A stretch of 24,136 bases of DNA, from the NCBI GenBank assembly GCA_958353395.1, contig CATWSG010000029.1:1-24136 (forward strand). The letters run 5' to 3'. Below, piece by piece: positions 15,504 through 24,087 of this stretch. The notes beneath the pieces are model-generated. The model was given only the letters and a program-made list of their open reading frames with translations, ran no database searches and had not been told where the DNA came from. The position numbers were made by a program, and so were the translations under genes. Numbering within the stretch: position 1 is the stretch's first letter; the number at the start of each line of letters is the position of its first letter. The DNA comes from an uncultured Collinsella sp. Its GTDB lineage: Bacteria > Actinomycetota > Coriobacteriia > Coriobacteriales > Coriobacteriaceae.

Positions 15504-16487
15504 CTAAACTCCCGAGGTCTGGTTGCGGCCGGTGGCGTAGTCGATCTGCACGTGCGGCTGCAGGTTGTAGCAGTATACGTGGAAGCAGAGGGTCTTGCCG
15601 TGGTCCTCGACCGATTGCGCCTCAAGGCGCACGCCACGACAGACGAGTTCCTCTTCGTTGTACATGGGCGTGACGCGGTAGAGCACGTGGTTGCCCGTGT
15701 CGTGGATGTAGTCGAGGATCTGCTCTTCAAACGGCAGCATGCCCGTCTCGTTGAGGTAGCGCGTGCCGGTGAGGAGATTTTTGCGATTGGCGTTCTCGCC
15801 GCAGAGCGACCAGGCGATGAGGTGGCAGCGGTTGTAGAGGCTCTGGCCTGGAATAAAGTCGTAGCGCTGCTGGTGCCAACCGGCAGGATGGATGCGCGAG
15901 ATATCGCCGCGCTTTCCCTGTCCGAGCGACTCGGGGCCTACGCAGGCGAGCGCCTTGCGAGTGCGGCCCAGGCTGTCGAGCTTGGAGAATTTCTTAAAGC
16001 AGCCCTCTTCGGTGGCGCGCTCGTACTCGTCGAGCGTGAACGACGGCATACCCAGCGGGTGCGTGCTGTCGGCGCGAAGGGCAACGTAGGGGTTGCCGGC
16101 GTAGTCGGGAATGCTGCTGAGATAAACACCGCGGGCGCGGTTGAGGTCGGGGTTTTCGACCTCGTCGATGGGGGTTGCGGCACTATCCGCGGAGGCAGTG
16201 TCACCGGTGTCGGTTGCGGCGGATTCAGAGCCATCGCTAGAGTCTTGGCTATTTTGAGAGTCCGAGGAGCTCGCTGTTCCCGATTCGAGCCGGGCAACCA
16301 GGTCCGCTTCGTCGTCGGTACGGTTGGGACTCTCGCTTTGTTTTTCGGCCAGAGCCGCTGCCTGCTCATCGCTTTGCGGCGACAACAGCTTGGGCGCTCC
16401 GTCGAGCGATCCCGTAAACAACGCAAACCCCAGCACCACGGCGGTGCCGATGGAAAGTGCTTGCTTGTAGGCGGACTTGCGCGACAT
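15504..16487 (-). CDS. Membrane-anchored or secreted DNA/RNA non-specific endonuclease
   Basis: 327-residue extracytoplasmic nuclease of the Endonuclease_NS_2 type. A basic N terminus and hydrophobic segment (about 9-27, IGTAVVLGFALFTG) act as signal or anchor. Residues 30-115 are a Ser/Asp/Ala-rich linker. The catalytic domain (about 117-320) contains YNRCHLIAWSL with H222 as expected general base, then GENANRKNLLTGTRYLNETGM, where N246 and nearby Glu residues are the metal-site candidates, and NHVLYRVTP. The NRCH motif takes the place of the DRGH of EndA. Roles in nutrient DNA use, competence or defence are all possible; context does not decide. The start has AGGAGCC upstream. Confidence 0.9.
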   Translation of the reverse strand: MSRKSAYKQALSIGTAVVLGFALFTGSLDGAPKLLSPQSDEQAAALAEKQSESPNRTDDEADLVARLESGTASSSDSQNSQDSSDGSESAATDTGDTASADSAATPIDEVENPDLNRARGVYLSSIPDYAGNPYVALRADSTHPLGMPSFTLDEYERATEEGCFKKFSKLDSLGRTRKALACVGPESLGQGKRGDISRIHPAGWHQQRYDFIPGQSLYNRCHLIAWSLCGENANRKNLLTGTRYLNETGMLPFEEQILDYIHDTGNHVLYRVTPMYNEEELVCRGVRLEAQSVEDHGKTLCFHVYCYNLQPHVQIDYATGRNQTSGV

Positions 16488-16640
16488 TGAGGCTCCTGGA
16501 TGGACGGTTGGGAATCTACCAGTCTAGCAGGAGCCGGCAGGGGCCGTTCTGTCGAACAAATACTTAAGATTTGGGATAGACGTTACTGATTCATTTGCCT
16601 CATATGGAGCTACGGCGGTTGTGCATATGGAGCTATTCGG
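16488..16640. other. Intergenic region with a 12-bp direct repeat
   Basis: The whole gap 16488-16957 has no gene. This first part holds CATATGGAGCTA twice (16601-16612 and 16624-16635). The rest is covered by the 40-bp repeat and the operator array below. Confidence 0.6.
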
Positions 16641-16643
16641 CGC

Positions 16644-16683
16644 TTCCCCAGATAAAACCTGCCAAAATAAACCTGTCCCTTTT
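16644..16683 (+). repeat. 40-bp dispersed repeat, copy 1
   Basis: Identical over 40 bp to 18731-18770 (same strand) and to the complement of 21937-21976. It begins TTCCCCAGATAAAACCTGCC and ends CCTGTCCCTTTT, with an internal near-duplication of ATAAAACCTG/AATAAACCTG. Similarity continues ten bases further into copy 2. Confidence 0.9.
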
Positions 16684-16742
16684 CGGTGGGTTAATCGTGA
16701 GTTATTTCACCGCAGCTTAAGGTACGGTTGGGATGTGCGCAC

Positions 16743-16953
16743 TTTAAAGAGAGGGGCCCATGATTAGAGAGGTCGCGCTCATCTCTCTAAATGTCTCTCT
16801 AAAGAGAAAGCCAGTTAAAGAGATAACATTAGGCAATCTAGCAGTGAATTCGATACATCTTTCTAAATTTCTCTCTAAAATAAGATGCTTATCTCTCTAA
16901 AGTTAGAGAGATATACTATACTTTAGAGAGATAAATCTATCGTTTTAGAGAGA
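16743..16953. promoter_or_regulatory. Operator array: about eleven TTAGAGAGA-type sites
   Basis: Forward TTAGAGAG(A) at 16764, 16903, 16923 and 16945; reverse TCTCTCTAA at 16782, 16794, 16870 and 16892; variants TTAAAGAGA at 16744 and 16815 and TCTTTCTAAA at 16858. Copies at 16891-16900 and 16903-16912 form a perfect 10-2-10 palindrome. The sites cover the promoter and run up to the ribosome site of the downstream regulator. Autoregulation is inferred. Confidence 0.75.
16889..16917 (+). promoter_or_regulatory. Candidate promoter of the AlbA_2 regulator
   Basis: TTATCT (16889-16894), 17-base spacer, TATACT (16912-16917). It coincides with the 10-2-10 palindrome, so a bound repressor would block it. 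A second TATACT lies at 16917-16922. Confidence 0.45.
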
Positions 16954-16957
16954 CGGA

Positions 16958-18658
16958 ATGCCAATGCTGCTGGATGAACCTCTTGGCCTTATCGTTGAGC
17001 GCCTTCGCAGGCGGGGGACTGATGACGCATCGGTAGAAGTTAAAGCCTGCACGAATAAATTGAGCGCAGACGTATGGGAGACAGTGAGCGCTTTTGCGAA
17101 CACTGCGGGTGGGCTCATTATTTTGGGCCTGAACGAGGCCGAAGGATTTGTTCCTTCGGCTAACTTTGCTATCGATAGGGTGCGCGATCAGTTTGTTTCG
17201 GGTATCGGAGACGGAGGCTCAGCGGCAGTGGTGACCCATGCGCCGCGGTACGAGCTTGATCGAGGCGAGGTCGACGGGCTCCAGGTGCTTCTGGTGCGCA
17301 TCTTTGAACTTGAGCTTAAAGCGAAGCCTTGCTATATCGGCGCGCGCGGCGTGCAGAACGGTAGCTACAAGCGCGTGGATGATAAAGATATCAAGATGTC
17401 ACCTGCTGAGCTATATGAGCTGCAGAGTGCGTTGCTTCCGAGCGATGCAGACGGCACGGTGGTTTCGGAGGCAACGGTCGAGGATTTGGATCCAGATGTC
17501 GTGCGGTCTATTATCGCAAATCGCCGGCTGCAGACCCCGCGCGTTTTGCGCGGGGCCGATACGCTGGAAAAGCAGCTGGTCAGACTCAATATCACTACAA
17601 AGGATGGCGCCGTGAAGCTCGCGGGGCTTCTGTCGGCGGGAATTTACCCCCAGCAGTTCTATCCCAAACTGATGATCGATGTCGCCGTTCATTCCGATGT
17701 GGAAAAATCTGCACCCGGGCAACCCCGGTTTATTGACCGCCAGTTGTGCGATGGCCCGATTCCGGCTTGCATCGAAGATGCCCTTGCCGCGATTGGACGA
17801 AACTTGCGCAAAGCGACGATAGTGCAAGGCGCTGGCAGAAGGGAGGATTGGGAAGTTCCCCAGGAGGTTTTGCGCGAGGCCTTGGCAAATGCCTGCATCC
17901 ATCGAGAATATTCGCCCATGTTTGTGGGGCAGGCCGTGAGTGTCGATATCTATCCAGACAGAATAGAGATCAAAAACCCCGGTGGGCTTTGGGGCGGAAA
18001 GACGGTGGACAATCTTGCAGACGGGGAATCGCGCTGCCGAAACCCAAAGCTCATGAGCCTAATGGGGGCGACGCCGTTAGAGCATGCCGAGGGGGCCGTT
18101 GCGGAAAGCCAGGGATCTGGTATCCCGGCTATGATTCGCGAGATGGAGTCTCGTTCGCTTGGCAGGCCGAAATTTATCGTTAAGGCCGATTCGTTTACGG
18201 TGCTGCTTTCCCGGCACGGGGCGGAGCTTGCTGAAAACCGCACGTGGATTCAGAGCCATGTGGGCGCCGAGCTGACGGATCGTGAAGAAACATTGCTCAT
18301 GTTTATGCGGGAGCATGGGTGCGTATGCGATGTTCAAAAAATACGAGAGGCCCTGAAGTGGGATTCGGATGACATTCGTCTGATCTGCGGGGACCTTGTA
18401 GATAAACATGCCCTGTCAAAATGCGGCAAAGACACATTCGAAATTATCGATAGGAACAGAGAACCGTCAGCTTCGACGGCGGATAGGATCCTGGAGGCTC
18501 TCAGCGCCGAAGTGGATATGACGGCGCGAGAAATAGCGGTTGCATCGGGGGTCAGAATTTCGTCTGTCCGTTACCATCTGCCAAAAATGGCGGATAAAGG
18601 GCTCATCGAAGTAATGGGTTCATCGACGAGTCGTAACCGCCGATATCGGAAGAAGTAG
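16958..18658 (+). CDS. AlbA_2 (Schlafen-type) domain ATP-binding transcriptional regulator
   Basis: 566-residue protein with three parts. The AlbA_2 domain, about 24-150, has VEVKA and SAFANTAGGLIILGL (44-58), its hallmark. A HATPase_c_4-type module at about 270-400 has LREALANACIHREYS (305-319), DRIEIKNPGGL (334-344) and GSGIPAMIREM (386-396), the ATP-lid-like elements. Two winged-helix segments follow at about 440-495 and 507-560; the second carries MTAREIAVASGVRISSVRYHL, a clear helix-turn-helix. Related proteins are annotated as transcriptional regulators or RecG-like; functions are mostly unknown. GACGGA precedes the ATG at 16958 too closely, so ATG 16964 may be the real start. It is monocistronic, preceded by the TTAGAGAGA array and flanked by 40-bp repeats, suggesting an acquired autoregulated gene. 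Confidence 0.9.
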   Translation: MPMLLDEPLGLIVERLRRRGTDDASVEVKACTNKLSADVWETVSAFANTAGGLIILGLNEAEGFVPSANFAIDRVRDQFVSGIGDGGSAAVVTHAPRYELDRGEVDGLQVLLVRIFELELKAKPCYIGARGVQNGSYKRVDDKDIKMSPAELYELQSALLPSDADGTVVSEATVEDLDPDVVRSIIANRRLQTPRVLRGADTLEKQLVRLNITTKDGAVKLAGLLSAGIYPQQFYPKLMIDVAVHSDVEKSAPGQPRFIDRQLCDGPIPACIEDALAAIGRNLRKATIVQGAGRREDWEVPQEVLREALANACIHREYSPMFVGQAVSVDIYPDRIEIKNPGGLWGGKTVDNLADGESRCRNPKLMSLMGATPLEHAEGAVAESQGSGIPAMIREMESRSLGRPKFIVKADSFTVLLSRHGAELAENRTWIQSHVGAELTDREETLLMFMREHGCVCDVQKIREALKWDSDDIRLICGDLVDKHALSKCGKDTFEIIDRNREPSASTADRILEALSAEVDMTAREIAVASGVRISSVRYHLPKMADKGLIEVMGSSTSRNRRYRKK

Positions 18659-18668
18659 ATGCAGCCGG

Positions 18669-18717
18669 GTCGCCTCTCTAGTGCCTCTCGAAGTTAGATG
18701 GGTGCTAGAGGAGCGAC
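18669..18717 (+). terminator. Hairpin after the AlbA_2 regulator, possible terminator
   Basis: GTCGCCTCTCTAG (18669-18681) pairs with CTAGAGGAGCGAC (18705-18717) with one mismatch and one wobble. No T run follows, so termination is uncertain. The stem contains CTCTCTAG, similar to the operator motif. Confidence 0.35.
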
Positions 18718-18730
18718 TGCCTCGCGATAT

Positions 18731-18770
18731 TTCCCCAGATAAAACCTGCCAAAATAAACCTGTCCCTTTT
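18731..18770 (+). repeat. 40-bp dispersed repeat, copy 2
   Basis: Same 40 bp, in the same orientation as copy 1, 2,087 bp downstream, so the two bracket the AlbA_2 regulator and its operators. Confidence 0.9.
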
Positions 18771-18850
18771 TGGTAGGTCAGTTAACGCAGTCCAGGTTGA
18801 GCATATGCGAGCGAGCAGGCTCCGGGTGCGGTAAGGTGACGTGAAACAAG

Positions 18851-18952
18851 CGGGCGCTGACCTTTTGGTCGCGCCCGTGAAGTTGAACGTCAGATTGCCG
18901 TGCCCGGGGCCTGCGCAGCGCCGAGCAGTTACGCCGTTTGTAAAACGGCGTA
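18851..18952. other. Intergenic hairpins downstream of larE
   Basis: The gap 18771-18954 has no convincing gene. It holds CGGGCGCTGACC/GGTCGCGCCCG (18851-18862 with 18867-18877, one bulge, TTTT loop) and TACGCCGTTT/AAACGGCGTA (18930-18939 with 18943-18952, three-base loop). Either could end larE transcripts on the minus strand; the first is followed there by CTTGTTTC. Confidence 0.5.
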
Positions 18953-18954
18953 GC

Positions 18955-19833
18955 CTAAAGATTCATGGCACCGTGAATGTAGGGGGTGACCTCGGGGGAG
19001 ATGTGACCGCAGCCCAGCTCGCGCAGCGCGGACTCGATGGCGGCGGGCAGCGGGGTTTTGCCCTCGGCATCGATGGCGGTGCCGTCGAGGGCGGCAAGCT
19101 TGGCGACATCTGCGGGGGCGGCCTCGATATGCATGCAGCCGTCGACCAAGCGCGCGCGAACCTGTGCCAAGTCAAGATCGTGCAGGTAATCCTCGCAGGC
19201 GCGGATTAAATCGACCTTCTCGTGCGTAAGCTCCTCGCCCGTGGGGACGCGCGTGGCAAGACAGGCTCCCGCCGGCAGGTTCCAAACGGGATAGCCCCAT
19301 GCGCGCAGCAGTTCGCGCTCTTCGTCCTTGGTAAAGCCGACCTCCATGAGAGGGGAGCGTACGCCGAGCTCTTCTGCCGCGCGCATGCCGGGGCGGTAGT
19401 CACCGCGATCGCTTGCATTGCTGCCATCGATGACGGTGGGAAAGCCGAGCGACTTGGCGTGGTTGACGATAGCGGTAAAGCCGGCGTGCTTGCAGTGGTA
19501 GCAGCGATTGGCATCGTTGCGGGCTACTTGGGGGAATTGCAGCTGATCGACCGAAAGATTGAGCACAGGGAGCTTAAAATGCGGCTCCTCATTGGCTTGC
19601 CCGTCAACGGACCGCTCAAACGAAGCCTGCTCGGGCGTGCCGATGAGCGGTGTGGTGAGGTGGACGAGGAGGGTATTGGTAGGCATGATGCGGGCGCATA
19701 CGGCGGCCAAAAAGCTGCTGTCGACGCCACCGGAAAACCCGATAGCCACGCGCCCGTATGCCAAAAGCAGCTGTTCGAGCGCCGATAGCTTGTCTTGAAG
19801 CTCCTCTGCGGGCGCCGTGGTGTCTAAAATCAT
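18955..19833 (-). CDS. larE: LarE-type ATP-dependent sulfur transferase
   Basis: 292-residue PP-loop enzyme of the LarE family, which adenylates a pyridinium carboxylate and adds sulfur to it while building the nickel-pincer cofactor of lactate racemase and related enzymes. The PP-loop SGGVDSS is at 34-40. NRCYHCK (109-115) and DGSNASDRGDYRPGMRAA (about 136-153) are family hallmarks. C191 in GACLATRVPTGEE is in the position of the sulfur-donating cysteine. C111 and C114 with C191 could instead bind a [4Fe-4S] cluster, as in the other LarE class. No larA, larB or larC is in the window. The start has AAGGAA upstream. Annotation as an ExsB-like or NAD-synthase-like protein is common for such genes. 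Confidence 0.88.
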   Translation of the reverse strand: MILDTTAPAEELQDKLSALEQLLLAYGRVAIGFSGGVDSSFLAAVCARIMPTNTLLVHLTTPLIGTPEQASFERSVDGQANEEPHFKLPVLNLSVDQLQFPQVARNDANRCYHCKHAGFTAIVNHAKSLGFPTVIDGSNASDRGDYRPGMRAAEELGVRSPLMEVGFTKDEERELLRAWGYPVWNLPAGACLATRVPTGEELTHEKVDLIRACEDYLHDLDLAQVRARLVDGCMHIEAAPADVAKLAALDGTAIDAEGKTPLPAAIESALRELGCGHISPEVTPYIHGAMNL

Positions 19834-19849
19834 GAAACGTTCCTTATCG

Positions 19850-19955
19850 TTGAGTACTCAATCGAAAACTATAATCCTAATGCGTTACTTGCCATAAGAC
19901 TTCTACCTATGTAACGAAAGTGCAATATGCTATATACGTTATATACAAGCTTGTA
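19850..19955. promoter_or_regulatory. Divergent larE/HAD control region with palindromes
   Basis: TTGAGTACTCAA (19850-19861) is a perfect 12-bp palindrome 17 bp before larE. CGTTAC/GTAACG pair at 19883-19888 and 19911-19916. TATATA-CGT-TATATA is at 19931-19945, and TACAAGCTTGTA (19944-19955) is another perfect 12-bp palindrome before the HAD gene. A larE -10 candidate, TATAGT, lies on the minus strand near 19870. Regulators are unknown. Confidence 0.45.
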
Positions 19956-20001
19956 AAGTGCGGTAGAGTGGCAGCAATGCAATCCGGCGAGGGGGATCGA
20001 T

Positions 20002-20652
20002 ATGATCAAGGCTGTTATTTTTGACATGGACGGAACGCTGGTCGATACCGAGCGTTTGGGCATCAAGGCCTGGAAGGCAGGCGCCGCCGAGCTGGGGCTC
20101 GCGATTGATGATGCACTGATCCATCAGTTTATCGGTCGCACGCTGCCCGATGTCATGGACATCCTCGATAAGCATTACGGTAGCCACGAAACCACCGAGG
20201 CGATTTATCATCGCCACAAGGAGATTCGCGACGAGATGGTCAAGACCGACTTGGAGCTTAAGGCCGGCGCCGCCGAGTGCCTGGACGAGCTGCTGGCGGC
20301 GGGCTATCACGTGGGCCTTGCGACGTCGTCGCGCCTCGTTACGGCCGAGCGCAACCTTAAGATGGTCGGTCTCTTTGACAAGTTTGAGACCGTGACCTGT
20401 GGCGAGGACGTCGTGCACGGCAAGCCCAACCCCGAGATGTATCTGCTTGCCTGCGAGCGCGCGGGCTTTGCCCCCGAGGAGTGCGCCGTGGTCGAGGATT
20501 CGCGTAACGGCTGCGTCTCGGGCATTACGGCCGGCTGCCATGTCTTTGCCGTCCCCGATATCGTGCCGCTGCCGCAGGACGTGGTGGATGGCTGCGAGGC
20601 CGTGCTCGACACGTTGTTTGACCTGGCGGCGGCGGTCAAGGCCGTGCGCTAG
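20002..20652 (+). CDS. HAD-superfamily hydrolase, beta-phosphoglucomutase-like
   Basis: 216-residue cytoplasmic HAD enzyme of the subfamily IA type with a helical cap. Motif I FDMDGTLVD supplies nucleophile D8 and acid/base D10. Motif II is TSS (108-110), motif III is K141 in HGKPNPE, and motif IV is E165/D166 in VVEDSRNG, which holds Mg2+. The cap (about 16-85) contains the IGRT signature near position 44. Substrates of such enzymes range from sugar phosphates to phosphoglycolate; none can be chosen here. GAGGGGG at 19989-19995 supports the start. It is monocistronic and divergent from larE. Confidence 0.93.
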   Translation: MIKAVIFDMDGTLVDTERLGIKAWKAGAAELGLAIDDALIHQFIGRTLPDVMDILDKHYGSHETTEAIYHRHKEIRDEMVKTDLELKAGAAECLDELLAAGYHVGLATSSRLVTAERNLKMVGLFDKFETVTCGEDVVHGKPNPEMYLLACERAGFAPEECAVVEDSRNGCVSGITAGCHVFAVPDIVPLPQDVVDGCEAVLDTLFDLAAAVKAVR

Positions 20653-20690
20653 ACAATTGCGGTGTTGAAACGAGCAACTGCCCACGTTTG

Positions 20691-20740
20691 CGCTTAAGCA
20701 AAAGGGGCCCGGCAATGGTCGGGCCCCTTTTGCTTAAGCG
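20691..20740. terminator. Bidirectional terminator between HAD and LacI-family genes
   Basis: Perfect 21-bp arms (20691-20711 and 20720-20740) around an eight-base loop, with AAAA/TTTT tracts inside. The core GCAAAAGGGGC also occurs in the terminator at 1325-1372. Confidence 0.92.
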
Positions 20741-20765
20741 GTGACTTAGCATACTTGCGGGCGTG

Positions 20766-21878
20766 CTATAGATACGCGCCGAGGTTGATAGCCGTGGCGT
20801 CGGTCTGGGTGCTTGCCTGGGTGCTGGCGCGCTCCAGTAGGAACGGACGTACCAGTTCTTGGCGATTGATATCCTCGGCGGCGGTGACTGCGGTGACGGT
20901 GCGCGCTGCAGAGCCGACGCGGATATGCTTGGTCTTTGCCGGGGCCTTGTTCTCGATTTGCTCCATGAGCAGTTGGACACCCTTGCGGCCAATCTCGTAG
21001 CCCGGGGGCGCTACCGTAGTGAGCGGGACCGATCCGCTCCAAGCGAGCGGGTTGCCATCGCAGCCTGCTACGCGTACTTGCCCGGGGATAGAGATGCCTT
21101 TGTCGACCAGTGCCGAAACGACGCCCGAGGCCAGCACGTCGGTTAGACCGACGACAAAATCGGGACGTTCGTCCGCGGGGCGCTCGGCGATTTGGGCACC
21201 GATGCCGTAGCCGTCGGCAGCGGTATTCCATTCGCCGGCGTCGATGACTTCGATCTTGATATCGGGGTGCAGGGCGAGCGCCTTATGAATGCCAAGGACG
21301 CGCAGGGTGAGTTGCATAAATGCTGCTCGGCCGACGACGACAATATGGTGCGCGCCGCGGGCGATGGCAAGTTCGGCAATGATGCGACCCTGGGCCTCAT
21401 TGTCGGCCGCTACGTAGTAGCCGGGCTCGGAGCAATGGATGTCCAGATGGACGATCGGCACGGGCATCTTGGTCATGGCGGGGTGCCAGTCGGGGGATGC
21501 CATGGGCTGAACCATGACGCCGGACATCTGGGTGCCCATAAAGTAGCGCAGGTAATGGTCCTGGAGAATATCGTCGTTATCGGCGTTGGCGATGAGCAGA
21601 TCGTAGCCGTGCTTGCGGGCCTCGTTGTGGGCGCCGCTGGCGATTTGGAGCGAAAAGCCGTGATCGAGACGGGGGAGCACCAGGCCAAAGGACTTGGTGG
21701 CGCCGCCCGCGAGCTGACGGGCGCTTTGGTTGGGCAGGTAGCCAAGGCGACTGATGGTCTCGTTGATGAGCTTGAGGGTCTCGGGGCGCAACTTTTCGGG
21801 ATGGTTGAGCGCGTTGGAAACCGTGCCCAGCGAAACCCCGGCCTCGCGCGCGACGTCGCTGATTTTTACCTTTGCCAT
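20766..21878 (-). CDS. LacI-family transcriptional regulator
   Basis: 370-residue repressor-type protein. The N-terminal helix-turn-helix (about 4-25, VKISDVAREAGVSLGTVSNAL) and hinge helix with QSARQLAGG (about 51-59) read operators of the LacI kind. A periplasmic-binding-protein-like effector domain (about 62-340) follows. A tail of about 30 residues rich in Thr, Ser, Ala and Gln makes it longer than the usual 330-340. The effector is unknown; no sugar genes are adjacent, though glmS is divergent. The start at 21878 is chosen for its ribosome site AAGGGG and the standard LacI N terminus; the frame is open 15 codons upstream. Confidence 0.95.
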   Translation of the reverse strand: MAKVKISDVAREAGVSLGTVSNALNHPEKLRPETLKLINETISRLGYLPNQSARQLAGGATKSFGLVLPRLDHGFSLQIASGAHNEARKHGYDLLIANADNDDILQDHYLRYFMGTQMSGVMVQPMASPDWHPAMTKMPVPIVHLDIHCSEPGYYVAADNEAQGRIIAELAIARGAHHIVVVGRAAFMQLTLRVLGIHKALALHPDIKIEVIDAGEWNTAADGYGIGAQIAERPADERPDFVVGLTDVLASGVVSALVDKGISIPGQVRVAGCDGNPLAWSGSVPLTTVAPPGYEIGRKGVQLLMEQIENKAPAKTKHIRVGSAARTVTAVTAAEDINRQELVRPFLLERASTQASTQTDATAINLGAYL

Positions 21879-21888
21879 AGCGGCCCCT

Positions 21889-21902
21889 TTGATGCGTTTC
21901 AA
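21889..21902. promoter_or_regulatory. LacI-type operator candidate
   Basis: TTGATGCGTTTCAA has a central CG and half-sites agreeing at five of seven positions, as in LacI/CcpA-type sites. It lies between the -10 box and the ribosome site of the LacI-family gene, so autoregulation is plausible. Confidence 0.4.
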
Positions 21903-21913
21903 GTACAAGCCAG

Positions 21914-21919
21914 ATTGTA
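21914..21919 (-). promoter_or_regulatory. Candidate -10 box of the LacI-family gene
   Basis: TACAAT on the minus strand, 35 bases before the start codon. The -35 region falls at the edge of the 40-bp repeat. Confidence 0.4.
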
Positions 21920-21936
21920 GCATCCCAAACCTTCCA

Positions 21937-21976
21937 AAAAGGGACAGGTTTATTTTGGCAGGTTTTATCTGGGGAA
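21937..21976 (-). repeat. 40-bp dispersed repeat, copy 3 (inverted)
   Basis: Exact complement of copies 1 and 2. It lies just upstream of the LacI-family promoter and directly beside the next hairpin repeat. Confidence 0.9.
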
Positions 21977-21985
21977 ACGCTGTTG

Positions 21986-22042
21986 CCAGCTCAAACCACC
22001 ACGAAGGGGACAGGTGCTTTTGTGGTGGTTTGGACCGGCTGG
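21986..22042. repeat. Hairpin repeat with GGGGACAGG loop
   Basis: CAAACCACCAC (21992-22002) and GTGGTGGTTTG (22022-22032) are perfect arms; an outer CCAGC/GCTGG pair (21986-21990 with 22038-22042) extends the stem. The loop contains GGGGACAGG, the core of the other repeats. REP-like; not a terminator, since both flanking genes point away. Confidence 0.65.
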
Positions 22043-22058
22043 ACGTGTGTGCATCGGG

Positions 22059-22080
22059 TGGTATCTAAGTTGAGATACCA
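22059..22080. promoter_or_regulatory. Operator-like palindrome upstream of glmS
   Basis: TGGTATCT (22059-22066) and AGATACCA (22073-22080), perfect 8-bp arms around AAGTTG, followed six bases later by another TGGTAT (22085-22090). It lies upstream of the glmS -10 box. Confidence 0.5.
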
Positions 22081-22111
22081 CTTCTGGTATATCAGCTTGC
22101 GTTTGCGTGAG

Positions 22112-22117
22112 TACAAT
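22112..22117 (+). promoter_or_regulatory. Candidate -10 box of glmS
   Basis: TACAAT, 74 bases before the start codon; no good -35 is visible. Confidence 0.4.
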
Positions 22118-22191
22118 ACTCGAACGTTATACGTCTCAGCGCCCCCTGTGCGTGGACGTCTTGCAGTCACGCGAACGAAGGGATTTATCCT

Positions 22192-24039
<1,848 letters not shown>

Positions 24040-24087
24040 TTGGTTCCGCCGTTCTAGCGACTAAGGCCCGGCTCCGCATTTTGAACT

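Noticed and set aside
15399..16490. Plus-strand open frame over the nuclease gene
   Set aside because: The minus-strand nuclease has a signal, ribosome site and catalytic motif; the plus-strand product has none and starts in the EF-G terminator.
16743..16953. CRISPR array for the TTAGAGAGA repeats
   Set aside because: The unit is only nine or ten bases, occurs in both orientations and has irregular spacing; no cas gene is near.
18841..19209. Plus-strand open frame overlapping the larE 3' end
   Set aside because: No ribosome site or domain, and most of it is antisense to larE.
19832..19843. LacI-like site (TGAAACGTTCCT) at the larE start codon
   Set aside because: It overlaps the start codon and ribosome site of larE and matches a LacI-type site at only 10 of 12 positions; chance is likely.
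22043..22191. glmS ribozyme
   Set aside because: Only about 75 bases separate the likely -10 from the start, and I see no ribozyme core; the family is chiefly from Firmicutes.
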